Assembly (NCBI RefSeq): GCF_947504145.1
Contig: NZ_CANNGQ010000005.1
Span: 62,001 to 126,000 of the forward strand
Origin: an uncultured Microbulbifer sp.
GTDB lineage: Bacteria; Pseudomonadota; Gammaproteobacteria; Pseudomonadales; Cellvibrionaceae
Direction of reading: 5' to 3'
DNA length: 64,000 nt
Made by a program: the position numbers and the translations under genes
Shown: positions 1-9,540 of the stretch, one piece after another
Numbering within the stretch: the first letter of the stretch is position 1
Layout: each line of letters begins with the position of its first letter
The notes under the pieces: model-generated
The model's database searches: none
Seen by the model: the letters and a program-made list of their open reading frames with translations, nothing else
What the model was told of the DNA's origin: nothing

Positions 1-1994
1 GAGGCGAGAGTGAACCACATGCGGTTTTCTGCAGTGATTCCTTTGTCTTCGAATTTCCGATGTAGCCAGTCAAGATACTTCACCCCCGCGCGAACACCAT
101 TCTCAGGATTGAACAGATTCTTTTCTCCCATTTGTTTACCGGTATCCGGCATTACCTGGAGTAGCCCCTGTGCGCCGACCCAGGATTTTGCTTTGGGATT
201 GAAGGTGCTTTCCTGAAACATCTGTGCGACGATCAATCGCCAGTCGAAGTTGAACTGCTCGGCATATTTGCGGACGACGGTGTCGTAAGGCGAGATTTGT
301 CCTTTCTTGTTCAGACTTAGGATTTCTTTGCGCGATTTTTTTGGTTTTTTAAAGTATTTTTTCTCCAGAGCGGCGATTTTCTTTCTATTCTCGCGCTTGG
401 AGAAGAATTCACCTATGGCGGCAACCAGCTCGGGATTGTTGGTGCGCATCATCCATCCATAGTCGTTTCCCTCCGCTTTCAATACTTTATCAATGCGAAC
501 ATCAGCGCCGTCTTCCAGAGCCAGTTCTACGGTTGCCTGGTCTGCGATTGTGTAGGCGTATTCCCCTTCCGAAATCTTATCGAGCACATCGTGAGTGTTG
601 AGAAGTTCCGGCGCGTACGCAATCTCGACGCCAGGTATCTGGCGTGTCAGTTCCTCAGCTACATCAAAGTGGCTGCTAGATTTCAAAATGGTAATGGTTT
701 TCCCGGTCAGCGCCTGCAGGTCGCTGATGGTGGCGCCGCCGCTCTTGTGGGAAACGAGAACGACTGGTGTGGACAGATAGATGGGCCCGAATGCCATGCC
801 CGCTTTTTTTCTGCGCTCGGTTATGGATAAAAGGCTGGCGGCCACATCGGCGTGACCGTTGGTGAGGTTTTTTTGCAGGTCTTCATGGCTGTTGGCTACG
901 ATGATCTCAAGACGCAGGCCCATGTCTTTCGCGGCCATTTGCAACAGTTCATACTCAAAGCCCATGACGCGCCCCTTCCACATGTAGTAGGTGCCAAACT
1001 GATTGCGGGTGGTGGCACGAAGAAAACCGCGCTTGGATATCTCAGCGTAATCATCGGTAGAGGGTTTCAGGCTCTCAGTCAGCTTTTCCTGGTGGAGAAA
1101 AGCGTTGAGCGCTTCTTGCAGTTTCGGGGTGTTTGCACGGATGCCCCAGGCGGTCTGGTCGTCCGGTGGGAATAAGTAATTCCGTTTCAGGTTGTCGCGA
1201 AACTGGTTGACCATATCGAGGGTCAGGGTTTCAGATATTGTGTAGTCGATATGGCCGTGAGATACGTCCAGCAGTAGATCAGCGTAATTTATGTCACGCA
1301 CCTGAATTTCTACATCCGGGTAGTCCTTCGCGAATTCTTTTGCGGCTTCCGCATAGAGTGTGCCTTTTGTGACGGCCAGAGTTTTACCTTTGAGCGACTT
1401 CAGTTTTTTGATATCGGGCGCATCCTTCGTCGAGATCACCGCCAGTCGTGTTTCAGAAACCGGGATCGTAAAGTCGATTACTTCATCTCGTTCATCGGTC
1501 ATTATCAGGTTGTTCGCAATGATGTCGCCTTTCCCGGCGACAAGTGCGGGTATCAGATCTTTGAAATGGTCGGCATAAAGTATTACGGGTTCTACGCCAA
1601 TGCTGCGGGCAAAGCGCCGGGCATCCTGTAGTTCGATATCCTGTTCAGTGGCTTTTCTGTGGAGGCTGTCGGTATGTGTTACGTCCACTAGTATGCGTAA
1701 TTTTCCTCGTTGACGTATGGCATCGAGGTCGCCCGTCTCATCGTAGTTGGCGTATTTCGCAATGGGGTATTCACCGGTGGTTTCCGGGGGCCAGAGGGCC
1801 TCTCCGCGGAGATCGCCTTTTTGTGCCGGTGTGGCAGCTTCGTCAGAAGCGGGTTCTGTGCCGGGGCTGGACGCTGCTTCTGTTGCCTTTTGTCGATCGC
1901 AGCCACTTAGCGAAATGGTAAGGCAGGCCGCAATAAATACGCAGGTAATTGCAAAGGCAGAATTTATACGCAAACGTGTCGCTTGTCGGAACAT
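1..1994 (-). CDS. MltF-like membrane-bound lytic transglycosylase with tandem solute-binding domains (partial, C terminus outside window)
   Basis: I translated this by eye from the ATG at 1994 down to base 1 (about 664 residues) without meeting a stop. The N terminus has a hydrophobic stretch ending in the lipobox LSGC with Cys32, so it is a predicted lipoprotein. Two periplasmic amino-acid-binding-type (SBP_bac_3) modules follow, at about residues 75-300 and 320-530. A Slt/MltF transglycosylase domain then begins near residue 570, with the motif QESTFNP (catalytic Glu near 595) and GAQGLLQVMP. The reading stops at MWFTLA, just before the expected AYNAG motif. The family cleaves murein to 1,6-anhydromuropeptides at the outer membrane. 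E. coli MltF has one binding domain, so the second one is unusual. The role of the binding domains in this family is regulatory or unknown. Confidence 0.88.
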   Translation of the reverse strand, partial: MFRQATRLRINSAFAITCVFIAACLTISLSGCDRQKATEAASSPGTEPASDEAATPAQKGDLRGEALWPPETTGEYPIAKYANYDETGDLDAIRQRGKLRILVDVTHTDSLHRKATEQDIELQDARRFARSIGVEPVILYADHFKDLIPALVAGKGDIIANNLIMTDERDEVIDFTIPVSETRLAVISTKDAPDIKKLKSLKGKTLAVTKGTLYAEAAKEFAKDYPDVEIQVRDINYADLLLDVSHGHIDYTISETLTLDMVNQFRDNLKRNYLFPPDDQTAWGIRANTPKLQEALNAFLHQEKLTESLKPSTDDYAEISKRGFLRATTRNQFGTYYMWKGRVMGFEYELLQMAAKDMGLRLEIIVANSHEDLQKNLTNGHADVAASLLSITERRKKAGMAFGPIYLSTPVVLVSHKSGGATISDLQALTGKTITILKSSSHFDVAEELTRQIPGVEIAYAPELLNTHDVLDKISEGEYAYTIADQATVELALEDGADVRIDKVLKAEGNDYGWMMRTNNPELVAAIGEFFSKRENRKKIAALEKKYFKKPKKSRKEILSLNKKGQISPYDTVVRKYAEQFNFDWRLIVAQMFQESTFNPKAKSWVGAQGLLQVMPDTGKQMGEKNLFNPENGVRAGVKYLDWLHRKFEDKGITAENRMWFTLA

Positions 1995-2221
1995 CGGGCT
2001 CGCTCAGTCCATTGATCGGGGTTCACTGAAGATGAATTCAGGTGTATCAAAGTCTAGCCTGTGTCGGTCGGCCTGAATGCGAGGTGCGCGCTTAAAGCAT
2101 TAATGCGCGGAGTTTGTGCCTGGCGTGATGGGGCGATTTGTAAGGGGGGAGGGGATCCGGCGCAGGGCAGCGAAAACCTGCGCCAGGGAATTTTTATGGT
2201 AGCGTTGCGCTACCAGGCAAG

Positions 2222-2941
2222 TCAGGCGATAACGTTTTCAGCCGTTCCGTTTACGGCAGTCTCTAGGCTCGCAGGAATCAGGCCCTTGATCATCATCGCA
2301 ACGGTGCGTTCAAGTAGTGGTGAGTCGATCGACACGGCGCTACTGAGTACCTGAAACTCCAGATTGAGAATGGTGCCGTGGACAATCTGCGCGGCGGCGA
2401 TCGGGTCGGAGTGGCGCAGTAGCTCAAAAAATTCAACGATCATATTTTCCGTTGCCTGATTCGCCATTCTTACTGCGCGGGTCAGTTGCTCGTTGCGCAA
2501 TGCTTCGTTTTTGAATGCCAGCTCAATAACGCGATGGTCCCGGTTACTGGCCTGAGCGCGGATATGGGAGAGTACAAAGCGGGTGAGCTGCTGAATCAAC
2601 TGGCGACGGCCCGCAGGGGCGGCGAGCTGTTCGGCGGAGAGCTGGCGAGCAGCGGAAAAACTTTCTTCCTGTAGTGTGCGGGTCTGATCAATATTTTGTT
2701 CTACAAAATAGGTGAAGGCATCACTGATCAGGTCGTCCAGGTGTTTGAAGTAATAGGTTGTGGCCGCCAGAGGTACTGCCGCTTCTTTGGCGACGGCGCG
2801 GTGGCGAATACCGCGGATTCCTTCCTTGACGATGAGACGCAGGGCCGCTTCAAGAATGGCTTTGCGGCGCTGACGACTATCTGCGCGCTGGGCTTTGCGC
2901 CCGTTGTAAACCAGTTCAGACTTTCCTTTGTCTAAGGTCAT
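2222..2941 (-). CDS. TetR/AcrR-family transcriptional regulator
   Basis: This 239-residue protein has a TetR-type helix-turn-helix at about residues 25-72 (RRKAILEAALRLIVKEG, then IRHRAVAKEAAVPLAATTYYFKHLDDL). A helical ligand-binding and dimerisation region follows, with no recognisable ligand specificity. It reads the same way as the rnf operon, 465 bp downstream of rnfE, and is probably transcribed separately. TetR proteins usually repress a neighbouring gene or themselves. The nearest neighbours are the transglycosylase at 1-1994, read in the same direction, and rnfE. I found no clear palindromic operator next to its own start. Its target is unknown. Confidence 0.85.
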   Translation of the reverse strand: MTLDKGKSELVYNGRKAQRADSRQRRKAILEAALRLIVKEGIRGIRHRAVAKEAAVPLAATTYYFKHLDDLISDAFTYFVEQNIDQTRTLQEESFSAARQLSAEQLAAPAGRRQLIQQLTRFVLSHIRAQASNRDHRVIELAFKNEALRNEQLTRAVRMANQATENMIVEFFELLRHSDPIAAAQIVHGTILNLEFQVLSSAVSIDSPLLERTVAMMIKGLIPASLETAVNGTAENVIA

Positions 2942-3406
2942 GGTGAAGAAATTTCCTTTGCGGTAGTAAGCGAATGGCTATCGGGGGATCAGGTAATGCG
3001 AAATCCAGATATAAATAGCGTGAAAATAAAACTGTGGGCGCCGTTGCCAGAACAGAGTGCTCCGCACTCAGAAAAACGCTTGGTCTTGTTCTTTGCGATC
3101 AGTTTAACGAATATCGCGGGCTTATTGCCATGAATAGGTTTGACCAGCAAGCCATTCTGGGACGGCCGCGATATTTTAGCGATGTGACCCGGCTTAGCTA
3201 CTTAAGAATTGAGGATTGTGAAGCGTATCCCATTACATTTGCTTACAGCAGAACTTTATTTGAAGGATACTTCGAATTAGGGGCGGATTGGTTTGTTCGG
3301 CGGTAAGAATTGGCCTGAACTGGCCAAGTGGTTAGTAACAAATTAGCCGGGCAATACCGCCCGGGCAGCGCGGGAAATGATGTGACTCAAGTCCCGCGTA
3401 TTGTTC
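2942..3406. other. Intergenic stretch between tetR and rnfE
   Basis: There is no convincing gene here. A 90-codon open frame on the plus strand (3034-3306) has no recognisable motif or good ribosome-binding site. The only structure seen lies at the rnfE end: a short dyad TTGGCC-TGAACT-GGCCAA at 3310-3327, and the GC-rich hairpin at 3346-3365 listed separately. The middle (3180-3290) is AT-richer than its surroundings and probably carries the tetR promoter. Confidence 0.5.
3346..3365 (-). terminator. Possible terminator of the rnf operon
   Basis: On the minus strand, about 40 bases after the rnfE stop, the sequence can fold as a 6-bp CCGGGC/GCCCGG stem with a 7-8-nt loop, followed by TAATTTGTTA. 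The tail is only loosely T-rich, so this is a weak intrinsic terminator at best. Confidence 0.35.
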
Positions 3407-4132
3407 TTATTGTATTTTCCCGGTCGTCCTCACACGTTTGCTGCCACTGACAACGCTGACGCCGGCGTTGCGGCGCTGCTCAATGCCCGCGTCGATGGCA
3501 TTTTTTGCCGCGATGAGTAGTCCGGCCACCAGGAAAGCACCGGGGGGCAGTACGGCGACGAGGAATCCGGAGTAATCCTGCCCGAGTATCGGCAGTGTCC
3601 AGTTGGCGGCGACGGGCCCCAGCAGCAGGTCCATATCACTGAACAGGGTGCCGCGGCCGATTATTTCACGCACCGCGCCAATTACGATCAGTACCGCACT
3701 GAACCCCACCCCCATCATCAGCCCGTCCAGTAAAGATGGCAGCACCGGGTTTTTACTGGCAAAGGCGTCGGCGCGACCGAGAATCGCGCAGTTGGTCACA
3801 ATCAGTGGGATGAAAATCCCCAGCACCAGATACAGTTCGTAGGTGAACGCCTTCATCAACAACTCGGCGCAGGTCACGAAGGTGGCAATGATCATCACTG
3901 AGGCGGGCAGGCGTACCGTCTCCGGCATCTGGTGGCGCACCAGGGAGACTGCGAGGTTGGAGCAGGCCAGTACCGCGGTGGTGGCGAGCCCGAGGCCAAT
4001 GGCATTGACCACAGAGCCCGTTACCGCAAGCAGCGGGCACAGGCCCAGCAGCTGTACCAGTGCCGGGTTGTTTTTCCACAGGCCGTTGTGGGTGATTTCC
4101 CGGTAGTTATGGGAGGGGTTCGGCGTGGCCAT
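3407..4132 (-). CDS. rnfE: Ion-translocating oxidoreductase complex subunit E (RnfE/RsxE)
   Basis: The 241-residue integral membrane protein belongs to the NqrD/RnfE family. It has about six hydrophobic segments and the typical N-terminal region [24 protein letters not shown]. RnfE is a membrane subunit of the Rnf (Rsx) complex, which couples electron flow between ferredoxin and NAD to ion movement; in E. coli it also keeps SoxR reduced. RnfA and RnfE are homologous and lie inverted in the membrane. The start overlaps the rnfG stop, so translation is coupled. It is the last gene of the operon. The nth gene that follows rsxE in E. coli is absent here. Confidence 0.96.
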   Translation of the reverse strand: MATPNPSHNYREITHNGLWKNNPALVQLLGLCPLLAVTGSVVNAIGLGLATTAVLACSNLAVSLVRHQMPETVRLPASVMIIATFVTCAELLMKAFTYELYLVLGIFIPLIVTNCAILGRADAFASKNPVLPSLLDGLMMGVGFSAVLIVIGAVREIIGRGTLFSDMDLLLGPVAANWTLPILGQDYSGFLVAVLPPGAFLVAGLLIAAKNAIDAGIEQRRNAGVSVVSGSKRVRTTGKIQ

Positions 4133-4845
4133 CAGTTGTCTTCCCCTTTTTGCTCTTCCTGGTGCTGGTTCTGGTCCTGGTCCACTTGCGGCTGCTCCAC
4201 TTCCACGGCGCGTTTGGATACCGGCGCGCTGAAGATGTCCTGCCGGTGTTCAGCGACAAAGTCCAACACGGTGCGCACCTGGTTCACTACTGCCCGGGGG
4301 GTGATGGTGGCCCCGGTGAACTGGTCAAAGGCGCCGCCATCTTTCTGTACTTTCCACATGTCGGGGCCTGGATCCGCCAGCGATGTGCCGTTGAAGGAGA
4401 GAATCCAGTCGCTCTTTTTTACGTCTACCTTGTCGCCGAGCCCCGGTGTCTCCGCGTGGTTGGTGACGCGTACACCGGCTACCGTCCCGTCGCGATTGAC
4501 GCCCACGAGCATCTGGATCGGCCCGGAATAACCATCCGGAGCCACGGCGGGAACGATGACAGCGTCAATGGTGCCATCGCGCTCTCGGGCAAGGTTGATA
4601 TTCCCACCCTGTTTCAGCCCGAGCATGGCCCAATATTGTTTGGGTATCGGGTAGGTATCTACCAGCAGGTCGTTGCTGTGGCGCTCGATGGGGATGATTT
4701 CCAGCAGCGCCTTGGCCGCCGCTTCGCGGATGGCCCGTTCGATGGGTTCGCGGGTGGTGATCTGGGTGACCGCCAGGGTGCCGGCGGTGACCAGTGCAAA
4801 CAGCGCCAGAATGGCGGCATTGCTACCGATGGAGCGCTTCAGCAT
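4132..4845 (-). CDS. rnfG: Ion-translocating oxidoreductase complex subunit G (RnfG/RsxG), covalent flavoprotein
   Basis: The 237-residue protein has one N-terminal membrane anchor and a periplasmic FMN-binding domain. The flavinylation motif TGATIT is visible in [11 protein letters not shown]; its last Thr (residue 182) is the expected FMN attachment site, formed by the ApbE flavin transferase. The N-terminal anchor reads [21 protein letters not shown]. The C-terminal 35 residues are rich in Gln and Glu ([18 protein letters not shown]), which looks like a disordered tail. It overlaps rnfE by one base and abuts rnfD. Confidence 0.96.
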   Translation of the reverse strand: MLKRSIGSNAAILALFALVTAGTLAVTQITTREPIERAIREAAAKALLEIIPIERHSNDLLVDTYPIPKQYWAMLGLKQGGNINLARERDGTIDAVIVPAVAPDGYSGPIQMLVGVNRDGTVAGVRVTNHAETPGLGDKVDVKKSDWILSFNGTSLADPGPDMWKVQKDGGAFDQFTGATITPRAVVNQVRTVLDFVAEHRQDIFSAPVSKRAVEVEQPQVDQDQNQHQEEQKGEDN

Positions 4846-5897
4846 TACTGTTCCTCCAGGTCGGTGGCCTTGCGCGCGGCCTTGTGGCCGTAGGTGCGCG
4901 GCAATGTGTAGTTATCGATAAAGGGCGCGGCGAAATTCATCAGCAGCACGGCAAAGGCCACGGCGTCCGGGTAGGCTCCCCAGGCGCGGATGACAAATAC
5001 CAGCAGGCCCACGCCGGCGCCAAAGATCAGCCGGCCCTTGTTACTGGTGCAGCCGCTCACCGGGTCGGTGACAATAAAGAAGGCGCCGAGCATGGTGGCG
5101 CCGGAGAACAGGTGCAGCAGAGGTGAGCCTTCACTCAGGGAGCTGCCGCCGTCGTAGAACACAATGGACAGCAGTGTCAGGGTAGCGAGCATGGCCACTG
5201 GGCCGTGCCAGGTGATCAGGCGGCGGAACAGCAGGAACAGGCCGCCCAGCAGAAAGCCGAAGTTGGCCATCTCCCAGCCCAGGCCGGCGACGGTGCCCGT
5301 GTTGAACATCGGTTCCATCTCGTACAGCTGGGCGAGGATGGTGGACTGATTGTGGCGCACGATTTCCAGCGGTGTGGCGCGAGTAAAGCCGTCCACATTC
5401 ATATTGCCGAAAATCAGTGAGAAGGTCTCACCCAGCCCCGGCATGCCCTGAATCAGCTCCGCCGGTGCCACCCAGCGGGTCATCTCCACCGGGAAGCTGA
5501 TCAGCAGCACCACATAGCCCACCATGGCGGGGTTGAAGGGGTTGTAGCCCATTCCGCCGTAGAGCTGTTTTGCCAGCAGAATGGCGCTCACGCTGCCAAT
5601 CACCGGAATCCACCAGGGGCAGTAGGGAGGCAGGGCAATACCCAGCAGCAGTGCGGTGACCAGCGCGCTGTAGTCTTTCAGGTAAAATGCGATGGGGCGG
5701 CCGCGCAGTTTCATTATTGCGGCTTCGGTACCGAGGGCTGTGAGCGCACACAGGGCGATATTGATCAGTACGCCGGGGCCAAAAAAGACCACCAGTGCCA
5801 GCACGCCGGGAACGGTGGCCGCGGCGACCTGGAGCATGACTTTACTGGTGCTCTGGCCGGAGTGGGCGTGGGGGGAAGTGACTCGCATCAGGGACAT
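4845..5897 (-). CDS. rnfD: Ion-translocating oxidoreductase complex subunit D (RnfD/RsxD)
   Basis: The 350-residue polytopic membrane protein belongs to the NqrB/RnfD family. It contains LYGGMGYNPFNPAMVGYV and the flavinylation region DGFTRATPLEI, where Thr175 is the likely covalent FMN site. Together with RnfG it relays electrons through the membrane part of the complex. It starts MSLMRVTSPHAHSG, as usual for the family, and lies 9 bases after the rnfC stop. Confidence 0.96.
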   Translation of the reverse strand: MSLMRVTSPHAHSGQSTSKVMLQVAAATVPGVLALVVFFGPGVLINIALCALTALGTEAAIMKLRGRPIAFYLKDYSALVTALLLGIALPPYCPWWIPVIGSVSAILLAKQLYGGMGYNPFNPAMVGYVVLLISFPVEMTRWVAPAELIQGMPGLGETFSLIFGNMNVDGFTRATPLEIVRHNQSTILAQLYEMEPMFNTGTVAGLGWEMANFGFLLGGLFLLFRRLITWHGPVAMLATLTLLSIVFYDGGSSLSEGSPLLHLFSGATMLGAFFIVTDPVSGCTSNKGRLIFGAGVGLLVFVIRAWGAYPDAVAFAVLLMNFAAPFIDNYTLPRTYGHKAARKATDLEEQ

Positions 5898-5906
5898 GGG
5901 TTTTCT

Positions 5907-8096
5907 CTATTCGCTGCCGTCGTGGTCGTCAGACTGGCTCTGCTGGGCCAACTTTTCCTGCAGCTTGCCCTGCATTTTTTCCAGCGCCGTTTCAAAAGCG
6001 CCGGTATTGGGGTCGTCTTCGCTGCGGGCTTTGTTCAGCCGCGCCTCGGCTTTCTCCACGCGTTTTTTCAAGGCTTCGATTTCCTGGGCCAGCTTTTCCT
6101 GCGGGCTCATACTGGCGCGGGCGGCGGCTGCGGCCTTGGCTTTTTCGATGGCGGCGCTGGCAGCGGAAGAAGACGCACCGGCGACCTTCAATTTGTCTGC
6201 GGTAACCGACGGATCTGCTTTGCGGTCACTTGCCTGGGGTTGCTCGGGCGCAGGTGCTGCTGCCGCCTGCTTTTCTGCTTCCGCCAGTTTTTCCTGTGCC
6301 TCTTTCAATTTCAGCTCAGCGGCTTTCAGCTGGGCTTCCTGCTGCGTTTTGTGGGCGTCGTCGGCCTCAGCCAGCTTGCTCTGCATCCGCGCTACCCGGT
6401 GCTCGGCACTGGTGAGGGTGCGCTGGGCGCGGGCGAGCTGTTGCTCCGGGGTGGCCTGCTTGGCTTTTACCCTCGCCAGTGCAGCGGCCACGACGTCGGA
6501 CTCCTGTTTGGCGGCCTGAGCTTCGGGGCTGCTGGCGTCCTGCTCGCGTTTTTTGCGCGCTTCTTCCGCGGCTTTTTTGCGGGCCAGGCGCTTGGCTTCT
6601 TTTTCTTGCTCAGCCTTTTCCAGACGCAGCTTGCGGTACTCGAAACGCTCGCGGGCGCGGTCGGCTTTTTCTTTTTCCAGGCGCGCCTCGCGGATGTCGC
6701 CCTTGGCGGCGCGGTAGTACTGCACCAGCGGGATACTGGAGGGGCACACGTAAGAGCAGGCACCGCATTCAATACAGTCAAACAGGTTGTAGGCCTGCAG
6801 TTTCTCCCGGTCTTCCGCGCGCGCATACCAGTACAGCTGCTGCGGCAGCAGGCTCGCCGGGCAGACCTCGGCACACAGGCCGCAGCGGATACAGGCCTGG
6901 GCCGGTGGCGGTGTAGGTAGCTCCTGCTTGCTGGGCGCAAGGATGCAGTTGGTGGTTTTCACCACCGGTGCGGCTTCGTCCTCAATGGTGTAACCCATCA
7001 TGGGGCCGCCAATGACGATACGCTGTAGTGCTTTACGGTTCAGGCCGTGGCTTTCGAGTACATGGCTGATCGGCGTGCCGAGGGGAACATCGATATTGCG
7101 CTGGCGCTCGAGGGACTCCCCCACCACGGTAGTGACGCGGCTGATCAGCGGTTCCCCCAGGTTGACTGCGCGGAATACCGCGCGCGCGGTGCCCACGTTC
7201 TGGCACACGATGCCTACATGGGCGGGTAGGCCCTCGTTGGGCACTTCGCGGCCGGTAAGGATTTCGATCAGCTGTTTCTCGCCACCAGAAGGGTATTTGG
7301 TGGGGAAGACCACCACATGGAAGCGGGTGCCCTCGGCGGCCTGTTGCATGGCCTGTATCGCTTCCGGCTTATTGTCCTCGATGCCGATCAATACCCGCTC
7401 CGGCTGATCCAGCAGGTGCGCGAGTATTTCCACGCCGCCGATAATCTCATCGGCGCGCTCGCGCATCAGCATATCGTCGGCAGTAATATAGGGTTCGCAC
7501 TCGGTGCCGTTGATGATCAGGGTGTCGATGGTGGCGTTGCCGCGAGGGCTCAGCTTGACCGCGGTGGGGAAGCCGGCGCCGCCCATACCGGCGATGCCGC
7601 TTTCGCGGATCTGCTCCAGTACCTCATCGATATCGCGATTTTGATAGTCTTCCAGCGGAGTGAGTGCACACCATTCGTCGCGGCCGTCGGTGCGGATCTG
7701 GATACAGTCCGCCACCATGCCTGAAGGGTGGGGTACCGACATCGGCTCGATGGCGACCACTTTGCCGGAAGAGGGCGCGTGTACCGGGCAGCTCACCGGG
7801 CCATCCGCTTCGGCAATCTTTTGGCCTTTCAATACCAGGTCCCCCAGCTTCACCAGGGGAATGGCGGTGCCGCCGATATGTTGGTTCAGCGGGACGATCA
7901 GGTCCTCCGCCAGGGGGATACTGCCGATGGGTTCGCCGGTGGACTGGTGTTTGTTTTCCGGCGGGTGGATACCGCCGTGGAAATCGTTGATCTTCAGCTC
8001 GCGGGACAGGTCCCGGGCCTTTTCGCTGGCGATCAGCTGCGCCTCGCGGGCGGCGCGACGTTCACTGGCACTCGGTCGTTCGTCGAGCTGGCTCAT
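5907..8096 (-). CDS. rnfC: Ion-translocating oxidoreductase complex subunit C (RnfC/RsxC) with long coiled-coil tail
   Basis: The 729-residue peripheral subunit carries the NADH/FMN site and two [4Fe-4S] clusters. The N-terminal part has the RnfC barrel-sandwich and Rossmann region ([42 protein letters not shown]). The ferredoxin motifs are [12 protein letters not shown] (Cys402, 405, 408, 412) and [12 protein letters not shown] (Cys441, 444, 447, 451). From about residue 470 to the end runs a highly charged Ala/Lys/Glu-rich coiled coil. Such tails vary in length among gammaproteobacterial RnfC proteins. The start overlaps the rnfB stop by four bases (ATGA). Confidence 0.96.
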   Translation of the reverse strand: MSQLDERPSASERRAAREAQLIASEKARDLSRELKINDFHGGIHPPENKHQSTGEPIGSIPLAEDLIVPLNQHIGGTAIPLVKLGDLVLKGQKIAEADGPVSCPVHAPSSGKVVAIEPMSVPHPSGMVADCIQIRTDGRDEWCALTPLEDYQNRDIDEVLEQIRESGIAGMGGAGFPTAVKLSPRGNATIDTLIINGTECEPYITADDMLMRERADEIIGGVEILAHLLDQPERVLIGIEDNKPEAIQAMQQAAEGTRFHVVVFPTKYPSGGEKQLIEILTGREVPNEGLPAHVGIVCQNVGTARAVFRAVNLGEPLISRVTTVVGESLERQRNIDVPLGTPISHVLESHGLNRKALQRIVIGGPMMGYTIEDEAAPVVKTTNCILAPSKQELPTPPPAQACIRCGLCAEVCPASLLPQQLYWYARAEDREKLQAYNLFDCIECGACSYVCPSSIPLVQYYRAAKGDIREARLEKEKADRARERFEYRKLRLEKAEQEKEAKRLARKKAAEEARKKREQDASSPEAQAAKQESDVVAAALARVKAKQATPEQQLARAQRTLTSAEHRVARMQSKLAEADDAHKTQQEAQLKAAELKLKEAQEKLAEAEKQAAAAPAPEQPQASDRKADPSVTADKLKVAGASSSAASAAIEKAKAAAAARASMSPQEKLAQEIEALKKRVEKAEARLNKARSEDDPNTGAFETALEKMQGKLQEKLAQQSQSDDHDGSE

Positions 8097-8701
8097 GCTG
8101 CACTCCGGTCGTCGGTGTGCAGATCGGGGCGGTCACTGGCGATCAATTGGATTCCGTCTTTCGGTTTGTTCGGGTGCCACTGCTGCAGGCTGGCCTCCAG
8201 CGGCACCATATCGATACAGTCCACCGGGCAGGGCTCCACACACAGGTCGCAGCCGGTGCATTCGTCCACGATTACGGTATGCATCTGCTTGGCGGCACCG
8301 ACAATGGCGTCCACTGGGCAGGCCTGGATGCACTTGGTACAGCCGATGCACTCGGCCTCGCGGATAAACGCTACCTTTTTGACGTCTTCCACACCGTGCT
8401 CGGCGTCCAGCGGGGTTGGCTCCACATCCAGCAGGTTGGCCAGCTCGTTGATGGTCGCCTGGCCGCCGGGGGGGCATTTGTTGATGGGCTCGCCGTTGGC
8501 GATGGCCTCGGCGTAGGGACGGCAGCCCGGGTGGCCGCACTGGCCGCACTGGGTCTGGGGCAGCAGGGAATCGATCTGATCCACAATGGGATCGCCCTCG
8601 ACTTTGAAGCGCACCGCGGCAAAGCCCAGCAGGGCGCCGAATACGAGGGCCATACCGCCGAGAATCAGCAGGGGCGTGGATACTTCAGACAGCCATTCCA
8701 T
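8093..8701 (-). CDS. rnfB: Ion-translocating oxidoreductase complex subunit B (RnfB/RsxB)
   Basis: This 202-residue iron-sulfur protein has an N-terminal membrane anchor (residues 10-30). A Fe-S domain follows with [11 protein letters not shown] and NKCPPGG (Cys52, 55, 60, 76). Two ferredoxin-type [4Fe-4S] motifs come next, [16 protein letters not shown] and [16 protein letters not shown]. RnfB is the likely entry point for electrons to or from ferredoxin. A strong AAGGAGG ribosome-binding site stands upstream of the ATG. It lies 12 bases after the rnfA stop. Confidence 0.97.
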   Translation of the reverse strand: MEWLSEVSTPLLILGGMALVFGALLGFAAVRFKVEGDPIVDQIDSLLPQTQCGQCGHPGCRPYAEAIANGEPINKCPPGGQATINELANLLDVEPTPLDAEHGVEDVKKVAFIREAECIGCTKCIQACPVDAIVGAAKQMHTVIVDECTGCDLCVEPCPVDCIDMVPLEASLQQWHPNKPKDGIQLIASDRPDLHTDDRSAA

Positions 8702-8713
8702 TGTCGCTCCTCC

Positions 8714-9289
8714 TTATACCAGTCCGCTAAAGCCCATAAAGGCCAGGGACATCAGTCCCGCGGTCATCATACCGATGGCCGCGCCCTTAAAAGGCTTGGG
8801 TACATCTGCCACCGCCAGCCGCTCGCGCATGGCGGAAAACAGGATCAGCACCAGGGAAAAGCCGACCGCCGCGCCAAAGCCATACAGGGTGGACTGGACA
8901 AAGTTGTTCGCTTTCATGGTGTTCTGCAGCGCCACACCCAGTACCGCGCAGTTGGTGGTAATCAGAGGCAGGAAAACCCCCAGCACCCGGTGCAGCAGCG
9001 GGCTGGTCTTCTCGATAAACATACGCGCAAACTGCACCACCACCGCGATCACCAGAATGAAGGAAATAGTGCGGAGGTACTCCATCCCGAAGGGTTCGAG
9101 TAGGTAGGTGTTCACCAGATAGGAGCAGATGGCCGCCAGGGTCAGTACGAAGGTCGTCGCGCCAGCCATACCAACCGCCGTTTCCAGCTTGTTGGAAACC
9201 CCCATAAACGGGCACAGTCCCAGGAACTGTACCAGCACGTAGTTGTTCACCAGGATGGTGGATAGCAGAATGACGGTAAATTCGGTCAT
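8714..9289 (-). CDS. rnfA: Ion-translocating oxidoreductase complex subunit A (RnfA/RsxA)
   Basis: The 191-residue integral membrane protein of the NqrE/RnfA family is the first gene of the operon. I chose the ATG at 9289 ([19 protein letters not shown]) because it matches the family N terminus and length (about 193) and has GGAAT just upstream. The frame stays open to 9349, but those extra 20 residues would lie in the promoter and leader. The sequence [21 protein letters not shown] is characteristic. About six membrane segments are predicted. Confidence 0.96.
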   Translation of the reverse strand: MTEFTVILLSTILVNNYVLVQFLGLCPFMGVSNKLETAVGMAGATTFVLTLAAICSYLVNTYLLEPFGMEYLRTISFILVIAVVVQFARMFIEKTSPLLHRVLGVFLPLITTNCAVLGVALQNTMKANNFVQSTLYGFGAAVGFSLVLILFSAMRERLAVADVPKPFKGAAIGMMTAGLMSLAFMGFSGLV

Positions 9290-9317
9290 AGTGATTCCGT
9301 TCGGGCGATAGCGCCGG

Positions 9318-9332
9318 GAGCTGCTGCAGCTC
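9318..9332. promoter_or_regulatory. 15-bp perfect palindrome at the rnf start point (operator candidate)
   Basis: GAGCTGC-T-GCAGCTC has seven-base arms around one central base. It sits directly on the inferred transcription start and ends at the -10 hexamer, the position where a repressor would block transcription. With only one unpaired base it is more likely a protein site than an RNA hairpin. The regulator is unknown. Confidence 0.4.
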
Positions 9333-9360
9333 GTATAAATTTTGGGCATCAGGCCGGCAA
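9332..9360 (-). promoter_or_regulatory. Candidate sigma-70 promoter of the rnf operon
   Basis: Reading the minus strand, -35 TTGCCG (9360-9355), a 17-bp spacer and -10 TATACG (9337-9332) stand 43 bp upstream of the rnfA ATG. The inferred transcription start, near 9325, is the centre of the perfect palindrome at 9318-9332. Confidence 0.5.
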
Positions 9361-9540
9361 TGGATCGACGCCGGAGGGTGCCGTGCCGTTTGCGTACACA
9401 ATGGCCGCGGTGGCGTGAAAGTTGCAGTTTTCTGTTGTCAGAGTAGGGGGCGGTATTATGGGCGAGAGGAAATAGGCGTTCAACTTGCCATATCCCCCAT
9501 ATAGAAAGAATCTGGTCCCTTTAAGCAGTAGGAGAGCAGG

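Noticed and set aside
3034..3306. A 90-codon open frame on the plus strand between tetR and rnfE
   Set aside because: It has no recognisable motif, poor codon character and no good ribosome-binding site, and lies in an AT-rich promoter-like region.
3310..3327. TTGGCC-TGAACT-GGCCAA dyad as the TetR operator
   Set aside because: It lies about 370 bp from the tetR start and closer to the rnfE end. Position does not fit autoregulation and nothing else supports it.
5862..6920. Long open frames antisense to rnfC, and likewise antisense to metG (25119-26513), ydiJ (35025-36332) and rnfB (8117-9103)
   Set aside because: They are mirror frames of strongly conserved genes in GC-rich DNA. Their translations show low-complexity bias and no domain.
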